Positions 26,501 through 36,929 of a stretch of DNA of 64,000 nucleotides are shown piece by piece; positions within the stretch are counted from its first letter, which is position 1; every line of letters starts with the position of its first letter. This stretch comes from Arctopsyche grandis (taxonomy: Eukaryota > Arthropoda > Insecta > Trichoptera > Hydropsychidae), in the NCBI RefSeq assembly GCF_051622035.1, contig NC_135355.1:27017486-27081485 (forward strand), given 5' to 3'. Both the position numbers and the translations under genes were made by a program. Below the pieces are notes generated by a model. The model was given only the letters and a program-made list of their open reading frames with translations. It ran no database searches and was not told the origin of the DNA.

Positions 26501-28021
26501 TGAATCAATTTGTGACGATTTTATTTAAGACTGGTGGTTTTACCCGGCTTCGCTCGGTATTTGTAATATAAACCGCTTAAACATGGCTAATCTAATAGTA
26601 CCTATAAACATTTTATTAAATTTATTTGAATAGTTTTATTTTATTTAAACATATTAGAATTTATTTATTTGTTTTTTATTAAATTTAACGTCACGGATTC
26701 TACCACCCAAACCTTACATAGTTACATACATTAAACCTTACGAAGTCTCTTTCGAAATTATATATTAGAATAAGCCTGACATTGCATTTGAATCTGGCAT
26801 TTTATAGTGTCAAGTTTTTACAACTACTATTATTTTTTTCATAATTCAGCTAATCTTACCAATACAAGGACATTATGATTAGGTTTTTACTTCCAATAGT
26901 AAAATCATTATTATAAACATTATTATAAATCAGGTGATTACATTACCCCATGAAAATAATTCTGCCATTTTCCGGAGTTTTTTTTGGCAAGACACACCAG
27001 CCACCCACTTCCATGGACTTGGACATTTCAGACAGAGTGACGTCACGATCAGTAAAATATTCAGGTAGTGTTGATCTGGCCGTATACATGTTGTCGATTT
27101 TTGATTTTGCCTTTTCAACATTGAAGTTGTTGCAAAGAAGATACCTTTTCAAGACGTTGTCTTCTGAAAGGGTTTACAGTGATGTAAGTTTTTGTCAGGA
27201 TTTTTAACTGCATATGTATCTTCAGTCCACGATCCCTTTATTACGGGTCTTCCTCACGGGACCGAAAGTGAAACGCCCAAAAAACGCAAATATCGGAAGG
27301 CAAAGATCGAAAATCGAAAGATCTTAAGTCGAAAGATAAAAAAAGGGTCTCTCCCCCCCTTCGTACATCCTCACTTAATTTGCGCGAGCAGGATACAACA
27401 GGAACAAGAGGAACAGGCTTTTCCTCCCGTATTCTGCACGCGCACATTGAACAAGGCTGTATGACAAACAGAGAGATAATTCCACCGCATGCCACTCATA
27501 TATATTATATATACATAGTACCGTTTACCATGCACCCTTTTTTTTGATCTTTCGACTTAAGATCGTTCGATTTTCGATATTTGCGTTTTCGGGCGTTTCA
27601 CTTTCGGTCCCGTGAGGGAGACTGCTTTATTAAATATATACCTATACATATGTAAATTCAGATCATTTACATATGTACTTATCAAAAAGTAAATAAAATC
27701 GGAAGAAGCTATGTGTGTACATATGATACCTATTTGTATTTACATACATATGCTTGTACTTTAAAATGACTGAATTAGAGTTTTTATGATATTAAAATAT
27801 ACATATATGTATATGTATTTATAGACCATTGGTTAAGAATACTTATTTCAATTTAACTAACCGATTTTGATTTCGCAGAGATGTGGCTGAACTTTAAGCC
27901 AACCCCTTATACGCTCCAAATTTTCTTTCAATATTTTATCAGTTGCCTCGAATTCCTTCAGCACAACTTCATATTCATCCTCGGAAGTGTCCAATAAAAG
28001 TTTTTGGTAGTCGACAGTCAT
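23530..28021 (-). CDS. CRAL-TRIO domain lipid-binding protein (alpha-tocopherol transfer protein-like)
   Basis: Cytosolic carrier of small hydrophobic ligands (tocopherols, retinoids or related lipids). Minus-strand exons: 27862-28021, 26947-27163, 24597-24786, 23812-24025, 23530-23684; phases close to 311 residues, the usual length for this insect family. The N-terminal CRAL-TRIO-N helices end RIRGWLKVQPHL; exon 2 has CNNFNVEKAKSKIDNMYTAR. The lipid pocket region includes IGDLRMKFE, MKRQAFVLQ, RIKGIHVLNCPTFLHNIITF and the LHVHKTLEEFYEHIPQE..LPSDLGG block that ends CRAL-TRIO domains. I start at the second Met of the open frame (MTVDYQK). The bound ligand cannot be told. Introns hold a hAT MITE (25895-26014), a Helitron-like copy (26531-26769) and a long-TIR MITE (27244-27624). 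Confidence 0.93.
25286..25800. mobile_element. Possible degraded hAT MITE of the GGAGTCGG kind
   Basis: Begins CAGGGCTGTGGTGTCAG followed by ACCAACTCCGACTC and ends in a region with GACTCCGATTTCGG. This is the layout of a common animal hAT MITE type with CAGGGCTGTGGAGTCGG ends. The far terminus is not intact and no duplication was found. Within CRAL-TRIO intron 2. Confidence 0.35.
25895..26014. mobile_element. 120-bp hAT MITE
   Basis: Perfect terminal inverted repeats of 23 bases starting CAGAGATAGGCGCATGAG. The flanks are GTGATTAC (25887-25894) and ATGATTAC (26015-26022), an 8-base duplication with one change. It is inserted into another dispersed repeat that recurs near 20340-20400. Confidence 0.85.
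26531..26769 (-). mobile_element. Short Helitron-like element, family 1, copy B
   Basis: On the minus strand it runs from TCTAATATATAATTTCGAAA to ACCGAGCGAAGCCGGGTAAA then ACCACCAG followed by T. Both ends match the 1.76-kb copy at 42588-44344, but the middle has no GC-rich arrays. The hairpin CCGAGCGAAGCCGG is intact; the terminal CTAG is changed to CCAG. No protein frame. Confidence 0.7.
27244..27624. mobile_element. Long-TIR hAT-type MITE, copy 2
   Basis: Inverted arms start CGGGTCTTCCTCACGGGACC and (inverted) CAGTCTCCCTCACGGGACC. CTTTATTA flanks both sides exactly (27236-27243 and 27625-27632), an 8-base duplication. It is the same family as 12550-12939, but the centre differs (a short unrelated stretch about 27440-27525). 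It lies in CRAL-TRIO intron 1. Confidence 0.85.
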
Positions 28022-31000
28022 ATCGATCACAATCTTTAAAAAAATCATATGCCACTAATTGTATAGGTACATAATTTGTGACGAAAAACAGTAGTTGCGG
28101 AAATTTCGATGTGTACATTTTTTATTTTCAAATATTTGACCTTCGTACAGCACACTGTTTATTTTTAAGAATTCGTTTTAGACAATTTTGATGTCTGCCT
28201 AGTGTAAAATAGAACTATGTATGTATGCATGTACATATTGAACTTGAGTTAACATTTATTCGATTTTAATTTCACGTCCAACTTTTTTTTTTTTCATTTA
28301 AATAATCACCGTTAATGTTTTTTCACGCTAACCTTACTTAAAATATTTAACGAGCATTAAAATTTCAGTTTGGTGTATGTATGTCTATAATATGTCAATA
28401 GTATAATATTTACCGATCGTTGAGATTCTGGTGAAATATGTGTGTATGCAAATTCTAAAAAAATCTATAATACATATGCATGTATGTTTTAACATTGTTC
28501 ATGAGTTAAATATTACAAGTGTATTACAAACAATTTATTAAAGCGTGACTGATGGGAGTTAAAATAATAATTAATTTTATATATAGGGATGCAAGGAAAC
28601 TTGATATATGATATTATTTATTTATATCATAAATATTTTACGTACATACATACATACATAAAAAATCATGATATGAACTTTGTACTCGTTATATTTTGAA
28701 TATGAAATTGTTGTGCAATACGGTGCTTAGAGAAGAGAAATGTACATAGTCGTTCTATTTCACCATTACATTGCACAATAAAATAGCCAGAAGGTGTTTG
28801 AGATCATACATACATACATAGGTACATACATATATAGAATTTTTTAGATTGCAAAATTTAGATGCAAAATTTTCAATCATATATTTCAACATAAATTTTT
28901 TTTGTTCATAGACAATAGCTGCTGGTTTATTTTATATTTCATTAATTGAATATTGAATAAATTTAATTTAAAATGAAAAAATATTAAATATAATTTACAG
29001 CCAGGCATATTTACATCACTTCATAGCTGGTTGAAGATGTTACTAATTACAATAACGAATGATTGTCAAAATAGACTATGGGCTACATTCGTCCATTGAT
29101 CTTTGGAAGATTAGTTTTAGATGAACGTAATATTTTATAAATATTTTTATGTGCATATGTACAGGGCCATAGCGTGGGTGGAGGCGGGTAGGGGGGGGAC
29201 TTTTAAAATGTTGATTATTTACTGAAATTTTACATTAAATGTTTATTTAAAATGCAGACGAGTGCTACAAGGGGGGGGGGGCAACATTTAATTGAAATTT
29301 ACGAAAATGATAATATTATCCTTTTAATTGAATTCATTATTTTGAATTAATTAATTTATTTATTTGTTAAGAAAACGATAATTTATTTATTTCATTTAAT
29401 GTACGCATTCGAAAATTTTAAATACAAAAAAATATATATAAATGAATAATGGGGGTGGGGCAATATGTTTGCCCTTAAGAGAAAACTACCCTAGCTATGG
29501 CTCTGTGTATGTATATATGTATTTTAGTCTTTAATCCTATAAGTAATTAAGTAATATTTATATTTCTTTAACAAATTTATGTATTTATTTAGTTCATTTA
29601 AATGTCTTTTTATTTAGATTTTTGTTTTATTTGGATTAAATTATCAAAATTTCAAAAATGCATATATGTATGTATATAATGATTCAGTAACAAATAACTC
29701 ACATTAATGTAAACGAGTGTCAAAACGTTTGGAGATGACCGGTTTCTTCAACCTCTTGGACACGATTGATGTGGTAACGCTCAGAGCACTACTTAAATAA
29801 TAAAATACTCCATACGACTTTGGAAACTAATCTTTTTTTATTTAACTTGTTTCTTCGGATAGTTAGTAAAAAGTGGAAATTATTACAAATTGATATTGAT
29901 GATATTCCTCATGCCGGTCTTATGTACATTGTATATATCTACCTATACATATGTATAAAACATATTGAAAATATTCTGCCTGGCTATTAAATATTCTATG
30001 CAGCATTTTCAAGATGCTCATGAACTTCTAATTATTTACTGATGCTGATATTTAAACCATTTCACGGGTAAATTACCCATTAAAAACATATCCACAAAGT
30101 TTTAACGCATTGTACTGATACAAATTATCAATATGACATTAACAAGTCCTATATATTTATACAAGTAAAATTTAGCTAAATAAATATGAATAATTAAAAA
30201 AAACAATATTTGATTTAGAGAAGGAAAAATTATTTAAAAAATAGTCGCGTCTAATATGAAACAGTTGAATTAGATGAAATTGATGTTAAAGGCTTGCGTC
30301 ATCGAAATGTATATAAATAAGTATTAATAAGGACCAAGAGAAAAATTAAAATATGCGATTGTACCATTAATATGAACAAATTTTTGTTATATTTTTTTGT
30401 ACGTACTGAAATTTCACTAAATGTAGACTTTCACTCATATACGGCGTATTTAAGTTAATTTCAATAGGTCACAAAGTGAAACAAAGTGCATTAATTGAAA
30501 AACCTTCGGGTTAAATAAAAATGTACCAATAAGGTATTTTAAATTTAAAAATCGAAAGCATATTGATAATTTTAAAATTGTTATGAATTATTGAATTATT
30601 GTTATTATTGAAATCGTTATGAAACGTTAAACATAATATGTACATCAATATACAGTGATAAAAATAAACATAAAACGTAATAGTTATATATAATAGATGA
30701 TCTTAAAAACAATACAATTGATGATAAAACCCATGTCAAAATAACAATTTTAGCCAGTTTCATATCTATGCACCGGAAGACTAAAATGATTAGTAAAAAC
30801 CTCTTTAGCGATAGTGGACTTTTGGCTACCTTTTTTTAAATAAGGGAAAAACCACAAGTTCCTTTTTTATAGGTAAAGTACATTCAGTCTTAATTCAACT
30901 TTCAATTAAAACATTCATCCGTTATTTGTTTCATTTCATTTCACATTTATCCGACCTGTTTTTTTATTGATTCGCGACTATTGAACTTATCTACTTGACT

Positions 31001-31249
31001 TCCCGCTACACATCTACAACCTGGACCGCCCTTGGAGAGTGCAGTAATTAAATAAATGTATGAATATAATTTTTCTTTTAATTAATCATTTTGAGATTTT
31101 TTATGTTGATGTGGTGAAATCTTAAAATTAATTAATATTGGGTATCCTATTGGCAGCGTTAACACTAGAGGTATCTACCACGGTATTTGATAGACCTATC
31201 AAATACAGCGTGTTCCAACGCTATTTCTTGTTTTCCAAGGCAGTAATCT
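28022..31249. other. Gene-poor AT-rich region
   Basis: No exon recognised over 3.2 kb. It is mostly AT-rich sequence with scattered TACATACATA and TATGTA words and one hAT-type MITE (29162-29505). It ends at the target duplication of the R1-like LINE (31239-31249). Confidence 0.5.
29162..29505. mobile_element. hAT-type MITE with G-rich subterminal runs
   Basis: Ends CAGGGCCATAGCGTGGG and (inverted) CAGAGCCATAGCTAGGG, with long G runs inside each end. The flanks CATATGTA and TGTATGTA agree at six of eight positions in a TATGTA-rich setting, so the duplication is only suggestive. Confidence 0.6.
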
Positions 31250-31251
31250 AA

Positions 31252-31281
31252 CCCACGAGTAGCTTTATAGCTACTCGTGGG
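31252..31281. promoter_or_regulatory. 5'-terminal hairpin of the R1-like LINE
   Basis: CCCACGAGTAGC and GCTACTCGTGGG are perfect inverse arms of 12 bases around TTTATA. The hairpin starts within three bases of the element's 5' end and stops eight bases before the ORF1 ATG at 31289. Confidence 0.85.
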
Positions 31282-31288
31282 AATCACA

Positions 31289-32602
31289 ATGGAGAATAGT
31301 AAATTAAACGAAATAATAAATAGTATAGAAACTGAAGTGAATGAACTCATAACCTTCATCAGCAATCATGATAACGTCCACAAACCAATTAAAAAAGGTA
31401 TTTCAATAATGCTGTCGTTAACAAATAAACTGAGAGAAGCGGCAGAAAAGAACTATACCACAGAATGCCGTTGTCAAAACAATGTAATGGCTGCAGACAA
31501 CATTGTGAATGCTGGAAAGACTGCAGAACCGATTCCAAAAGAAAACACTGATCGGAATAAGAAAGGAGCCCGAAAGCTAAATCTTACCAAAAAAGAGATT
31601 ACATCAACAAGAAAGGTCAGAAAAAGTTTACAACACGCGGAAAACGCAATTATGGGATTAAAAAAGGCAATTGCCACCATTGAACCCGCAGTGCCCACTC
31701 ACAATGACCACACAGAAGACGACTGGAACCTGGTTCAAAGCAGACGTCACACACGACAAGGCAATGGTATTTGCAAGGACAAAGACAAGAAGAAGGAAAA
31801 AACTTTAAAACAAAGGAAGCCACGTTACAAGAGAGATGCTGTCCTCATCAGCAATCAAGAAAGTGGGAAAACATACGCAGAGATGGTGAAAATGCTCCGA
31901 GAGGTAAAACCGGACGAGATTGGATACGAATTAACAGCTATCCGCAAGACGCGCAAAGGCGACGCCATTATAGAGCTGGCAAGAGGCTCAAAGGATCCAG
32001 CGGACCTGGCAGGGGTAATAGCTGGAGCACTGGGAAAGCCAAACGCCGCGAGAGGACTTGTACCAATCGAGACAATAACAATCCTCGACATCCCGGAAGG
32101 CGAAGAAGAAAGTGACATCGTTACTGCATTATGCGAGAACAACAGCGCTTTGAAAAAAGAGGATATCACAGTTAGATACTTAAAAGCTGGCACGAGAGGC
32201 ACCCAAATAGCAATAGTTAGCCTTCCTGCCAAAATTGGAGTCTATTGGAGTCTAAAATTGGAACTACTACAGGCAGGGAAAGTAAAAATAGGATTCCTGA
32301 GGTGTAGGGTGCGCCGAAGAATCAGCGTCATGAGGTGTTATCGGTGTCAGGGCCTTGGCCACAGATCGACGACTTGCAGCAATCCACAACGAGAGACATG
32401 CTTCAGATGCGGGGAAGAGAACCATAAGATAGCTACCTGCCAGAACAAACTATGTTGTCTGACCTGCAAAAACAAAGAAGGAGCCGACACTGAACACCGC
32501 AATGGCACAAAGGAATGTCCCATATACAGGCAAGAAGCAAGAAAAATGCAAATAAACCTAAATGGCCCTAACATTCCTACAAATAAATCTCCACGGTTGT
32601 AG
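31289..32602 (+). CDS. R1-like LINE ORF1 (Gag-like RNA-binding protein)
   Basis: About 437 residues from the ATG at 31289; an upstream in-frame GTG is ignored. The first half is lysine-rich. The centre has the R1-type domain with ITILDIPEGEEESDIVTALC, and RRRISVMRCYRCQGLGHRS begins the knuckles. Three zinc knuckles follow: CYRCQGLGHRSTTC, CFRCGEENHKIATC and CLTCKNKEGADTEHRNGTKEC-like (positions 32459-32519). It packages element RNA. It overlaps the ORF2 start (32562) by 41 bases in another frame, as is common in this clade. Uninterrupted. Confidence 0.92.
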   Translation: MENSKLNEIINSIETEVNELITFISNHDNVHKPIKKGISIMLSLTNKLREAAEKNYTTECRCQNNVMAADNIVNAGKTAEPIPKENTDRNKKGARKLNLTKKEITSTRKVRKSLQHAENAIMGLKKAIATIEPAVPTHNDHTEDDWNLVQSRRHTRQGNGICKDKDKKKEKTLKQRKPRYKRDAVLISNQESGKTYAEMVKMLREVKPDEIGYELTAIRKTRKGDAIIELARGSKDPADLAGVIAGALGKPNAARGLVPIETITILDIPEGEEESDIVTALCENNSALKKEDITVRYLKAGTRGTQIAIVSLPAKIGVYWSLKLELLQAGKVKIGFLRCRVRRRISVMRCYRCQGLGHRSTTCSNPQRETCFRCGEENHKIATCQNKLCCLTCKNKEGADTEHRNGTKECPIYRQEARKMQINLNGPNIPTNKSPRL

Positions 32603-35547
32603 GGTTGCACAGGACCTTATGCATAAGGTGGCTGAAGAAAATGGGGCTGACTTGGCACTTATTTCTGAGCAGTATCGCGGGAATACCCCACCTCGCTGGT
32701 TTTCTGATGCAGATTCTAGAGCGGCCATATGTGCCTTCTCCCCTCTGCTGCATATTACTGATGTAGATAGTGGTAGCAAAAGCGGCTGGACTTGGGTTGA
32801 GATGGACAAGGTGAGGATATATTCTTGCTATTTTTCCCCGAATTCAATATACACCGACTTCGTAGAAGGTCTCACCCGACTGGGAGATAGCATCAGCGCT
32901 TCTCCTCTACCTACGATTGTCGCTGGTGACTTTAATGCAAAAGCTCCTGAATGGGGGTCTCCACACACGGATAGAAGAGGTATATTGCTTTCAGAGATGG
33001 CTTCACAGCTGCGACTACACGCTATAAACACCGGATCTAGCACCTTCGTGCGCGGGAACAGTGCTTCGGTTATAGATGTTACATTTGTACACGAATCGCT
33101 ACTGGGAAGAGTTGGACATTGGGAAGTTCTTGACACCCATTCTTACAGCGATCATCTATACATCAAATTTACAATAAAAAATTGCCTAAAGAAGACAAAA
33201 AATAAAGCACTCGAAGGGTGGGCAGTCAGGAAATTGGACGCACCAGCACTCGAAGGGGCCATAGCGCTCAAGAGAGAGACTGTTTTCAATGGTATATCTG
33301 GGAGAGGGGCTGAAGAAGTTACTCAATCGCTCAACGACCTTTTCCGCTTTGCTTGCAACGCCTCAATGCCCAAGCTTGGCAGCGGCGTGCGTCGACCCCC
33401 CAGTGTACTGGTGGAATGACGGGATAGCAGAACTCCGACGGAACTGCACAGCTTGTCATCGCAGGATGCAACGACATCCCGACTGCGACGAGCGACGTCA
33501 AGCGTATAAAGAGGCTAGAAAGGCTTTGCGCAACGCAATCAAGAGAAGCAAATCGCAGTGCTGGGAAGAGATGTGTAACTCTGTCAACGCCGATCCATGG
33601 GGTACACCTTATAAGATTGTGAGGAGGAAACTTCGGCGATCGATAGATGATCCTTACCTCAACAAGCAATCAAATCTGGAGATGATAGTTGATGGACTCT
33701 TCTCGACCCGGGAAAATTTTGACGTCATCGTCAGAAGAAATATGGACAATGATATAAGCGAACAAATACCCATCTTTACTGATGAGGAACTAAACATGGC
33801 TGCCAGACGACTACAGACTAACAAAGCCCCAGGACCGGACTGCGTCCCAAACGCAATCATCAGACGGGTCGCTGACTCAGATCCTGCACTACTACTTGCA
33901 GTCTACAACTCTTGTCTGACAGAAGGGACGTTTCCTTCTTCTTGGAAGAGACAAAGATTGGTACTTATTCCGAAGGGAAACAAGGTCCAGAATAGCCCAT
34001 CTGCATACAGGCCGCTTTGCATGCTGGACGGACTCGGCAAGCTTTTAGAGAGACTGATTCTCCAGCGGCTACAGAAGTACCTTGAGGATCCTACGAAGGG
34101 ACTTTCGCCACACCAGTTTGGCTTCCGCCCGGGGCGCTCGACAATTGAGGCAATACAACAGGTCATTGACACTGTTAAGAAAGCATGGGAGGGAAGTGTC
34201 AAAGCAAGCGGGCATGTCGTGATGATTGCACTTGATATTAAGAATGCATTCAACTCAGCAAAATGGAACCTGATCCTTGAAGCGCTCCAAAGAATTGAGA
34301 CACCAGCATACTTGGAGCGGATAATCAAAAGTTATCTTTTGGACAGACAGCTGGAATACAACTGTAATGGCATTCAACGACAGCGAACGATCACGGCAGG
34401 CGTTCCACAGGGCTCGGTACTTGGACCTGCACTGTGGAATGTCATGTATGATGGTCTTATACGTGTTCCATTTCGCCCAGAGGCGAAGATAATCGCCTTC
34501 GCCGATGATGTAGCATTGCTAGTTGCGGCGAAATCTGTAGAACTCTTGCGAGCTATTTGTGAAGACTCGATCGGAAAGATAAGGAGATGGCTGTCGGACG
34601 CTGGATTGGAATTAGCAGTTCAAAAGACTGAGGCCGTGTTCTTCACCAGACGAAGGAAGTTAATACCGCCGCAACTCTTCATCGACGGGCATGAGGTGAA
34701 ATATAATAGATCGATCCGATACCTGGGAGTATGGATCGATGACAAACTTCGCTTCACTGTACATACAGAAAAGGTGGCAGCAAAAGCAGCAGGAGTTGCC
34801 GAAGACTTGGCCAGGTTGATGCCCAACATAGGAGGACCCAAAACAAACAGAAGAAAACTTTATAATGAAGTAGTCCACTCGGTTCTGTTGTACGGCGCTC
34901 CGATATGGGCGGATGCAATGATAACGGAAAAGGCGAGACTCAACATAGCAAGAGTTCAGCGAAGAAGTGCGCTAAGAGTTGCTGCTGCATATCGCACGGT
35001 ATCCGAAGCAGCCATCCTCGCAATAACAGCCATACCACCCATCGATCTGCTCGCAGAAGAGCGGAAAGCGGTCTACAGAGGGGAGCAAAAAAATGACTCA
35101 AAAGAAAGAACTATGTCTTTGTGGCAGACTCGATGGGATGCGTCAACTAAGGGTCGGTGGACGCATCGACTCATCAGAGACCTGAGGGTTTGGAGCCGGA
35201 GAAAACATGGTGAACTGTGCTTTCACCTAACTCAGATTTTAACAGGACATGGCTGCTTCGGAAGCTATCTGCACAAGATAGGAAAAAGAGCAACACCAGG
35301 ATGTCATCACTGCAGTGCAGAAAACGACGATGCTGAACACACTGCATTCGATTGTCCAGCATGGAACGCACATAGAACCAATCTAAAAAATGAACTCGGT
35401 GTTAACTCATTAGCGACGACTAACATGATTCCTGCTATGCTTGAGAGTGCAGAGGCGTGGACAGCATGCACTACGTTTGCAGTATGCATCATGCGGGAGA
35501 AAGAAGAGGCAGAACGCGATCGAGAGAAAAAAAGTCGGACTTTGTAA
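32562..35547 (+). CDS. R1-like LINE ORF2 (endonuclease and reverse transcriptase), one frameshift
   Basis: The first frame (32562-33419) is the apurinic-type endonuclease: LQINLHGCRVAQDL, LALISEQYRG, TIVAGDFNAKAPEWGS, SVIDVTFV and HSYSDHLYI. The second frame (open 33289-35547) continues in the next phase with NKAPGPDCVPN, YRPLCMLDGLGKLLERL, ALDIKNAFNSAKW, GVPQGSVLGPALWN, the RT active site AFADDVALL and a CCHC knuckle CHHCSAENDDAEHTAFDC near the end. The two overlap around 33289-33419, so one small indel separates endonuclease from RT; both halves are otherwise open. The protein would nick the target and prime reverse transcription there. Confidence 0.92.
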
Positions 35548-35713
35548 AATGACGAGAGCCTAGATGGCTATTCTGGCTGCCACCCTTGAGCAATACTTAA
35601 TTAGTAGCCGGGTGGTAGCTGAAGAGGAGGGGGGTTTTAGTGGGTAAAAATCCCACACTACCACCGGAATTAAACACGTCGGTGGTGTCTTCTAGAAGAT
35701 TTCCCCCCGCCGG

Positions 35714-35751
<38 letters not shown>

Positions 35752-35759
35752 GTAATCTG

Positions 35760-36929
35760 AAATCTTTGGCGAGCCACACGCCCCTCCATAATTCCGGCAG
35801 TACCCATCGGATTGCCTTGGGAGGATGTCGTCGATATTTCAGAGAGCGTGTCCTTTTTTCAAGGAAAAAAGACAGAAGAATTAATTTTTTAATGAAATAA
35901 AATACATATAATGTTTAATTTTGATAAATTTGTTGTTGATAGTAAAATATAATCCAAATAAACATTTTTTTATTTTTAATCAACCGCAGGACCCCCAGAT
36001 ATCTTATCCACGAGCCGCCACTGCATATATCTATTTCGGAAAGTAATACAGCAGTTCTCGTTCTGTAGATACATACATATGTATGTATATAAATTTTTAA
36101 GAATCAAACCTCTTTGCAGCTGGACTTCTAGAAATACTACACATTGAGATTTTAAAGTGCCTTTAAAGTAATTCAGATGCGATATTACACAACAATGAAA
36201 ATAATTATAAAATTAATTTGTAAATAATAATCATTAATTCGTAAACAATAATCTTTAATTTGTAAATAATAATCATTAATTTGTAAATAATAATTAAATT
36301 AATTTGTATAAAATAGTAATTTGTAAATAGTAATTAAATAAAATTCTGTAAAACTAAAAAGTATAAAATAAAATAAAAACTGAAGTAAAAAAAAGTTTTT
36401 TAAAAACTAGCCTCTTCTATGTTTTGTATACAATATTAAGATTTATAAAATAAAAAAATAATTATAAAAAAAGTATATATAAAAAAACTACTAAGATTAG
36501 TAAATATAATATAAAATATATGTATAGTTTATATTGTCGTACGTTTTTTATTGAAATAATGTTTAAATTGTTTTTTTTTATTTTATATTTTATATACATA
36601 TGTACATATATTTTATATTATATTTATCAATCTTAAGTTCTTTTTATTTTTATAATTATTATATTTACTAATCTTAGTAGGTTTTTTAAAAATATGTATA
36701 TAATTTTTGTCACACAAGCACACGTCAGACATATACACATTGACACACACATACACACACGCACACATTCTATTTTTAAAAATAGACTTTCTTCAGTCAT
36801 CAGTAACATTTCTATCTATGAATTTTTGATTTAATAGAAAATATTGCTCTAAATTTATCAATATTTATATCTATCTAATTGCATCGGAACCCATCGAAAT
36901 AACTATATATTCAGAATAATTTACTGCTT
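35760..36929. other. AT-rich spacer with short tandem repeats
   Basis: The region downstream of the EcKL kinase stop. It contains four or five imperfect copies of a 24-base unit with TTAATTTGTAAATAATAATC (36218-36330) and CACA-rich sequence (36713-36765). No exon recognised. Confidence 0.5.

Larger units (their letters stand above)
31250..35747 (+). mobile_element. R1-clade-like LINE, near full length
   Basis: A non-LTR retroposon flanked by GGCAGTAATCT on both sides (31239-31249 and 35748-35758), preceded at the 3' side by a 34-base poly(A). It has a short 5' UTR with a perfect hairpin, ORF1 with three CCHC knuckles, and ORF2 with endonuclease, reverse transcriptase and a terminal CCHC motif. 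That layout is the R1 clade plan (also seen in LOA-like elements). The exact duplication and nearly open ORFs indicate a recent insertion. One frameshift in ORF2 is the only damage I see. Confidence 0.92.

Noticed and set aside
27241-27495. ORFs within the long-TIR MITE
   Set aside because: They are chance frames in inverted arms; the partner copy at 12550-12939 does not preserve them.
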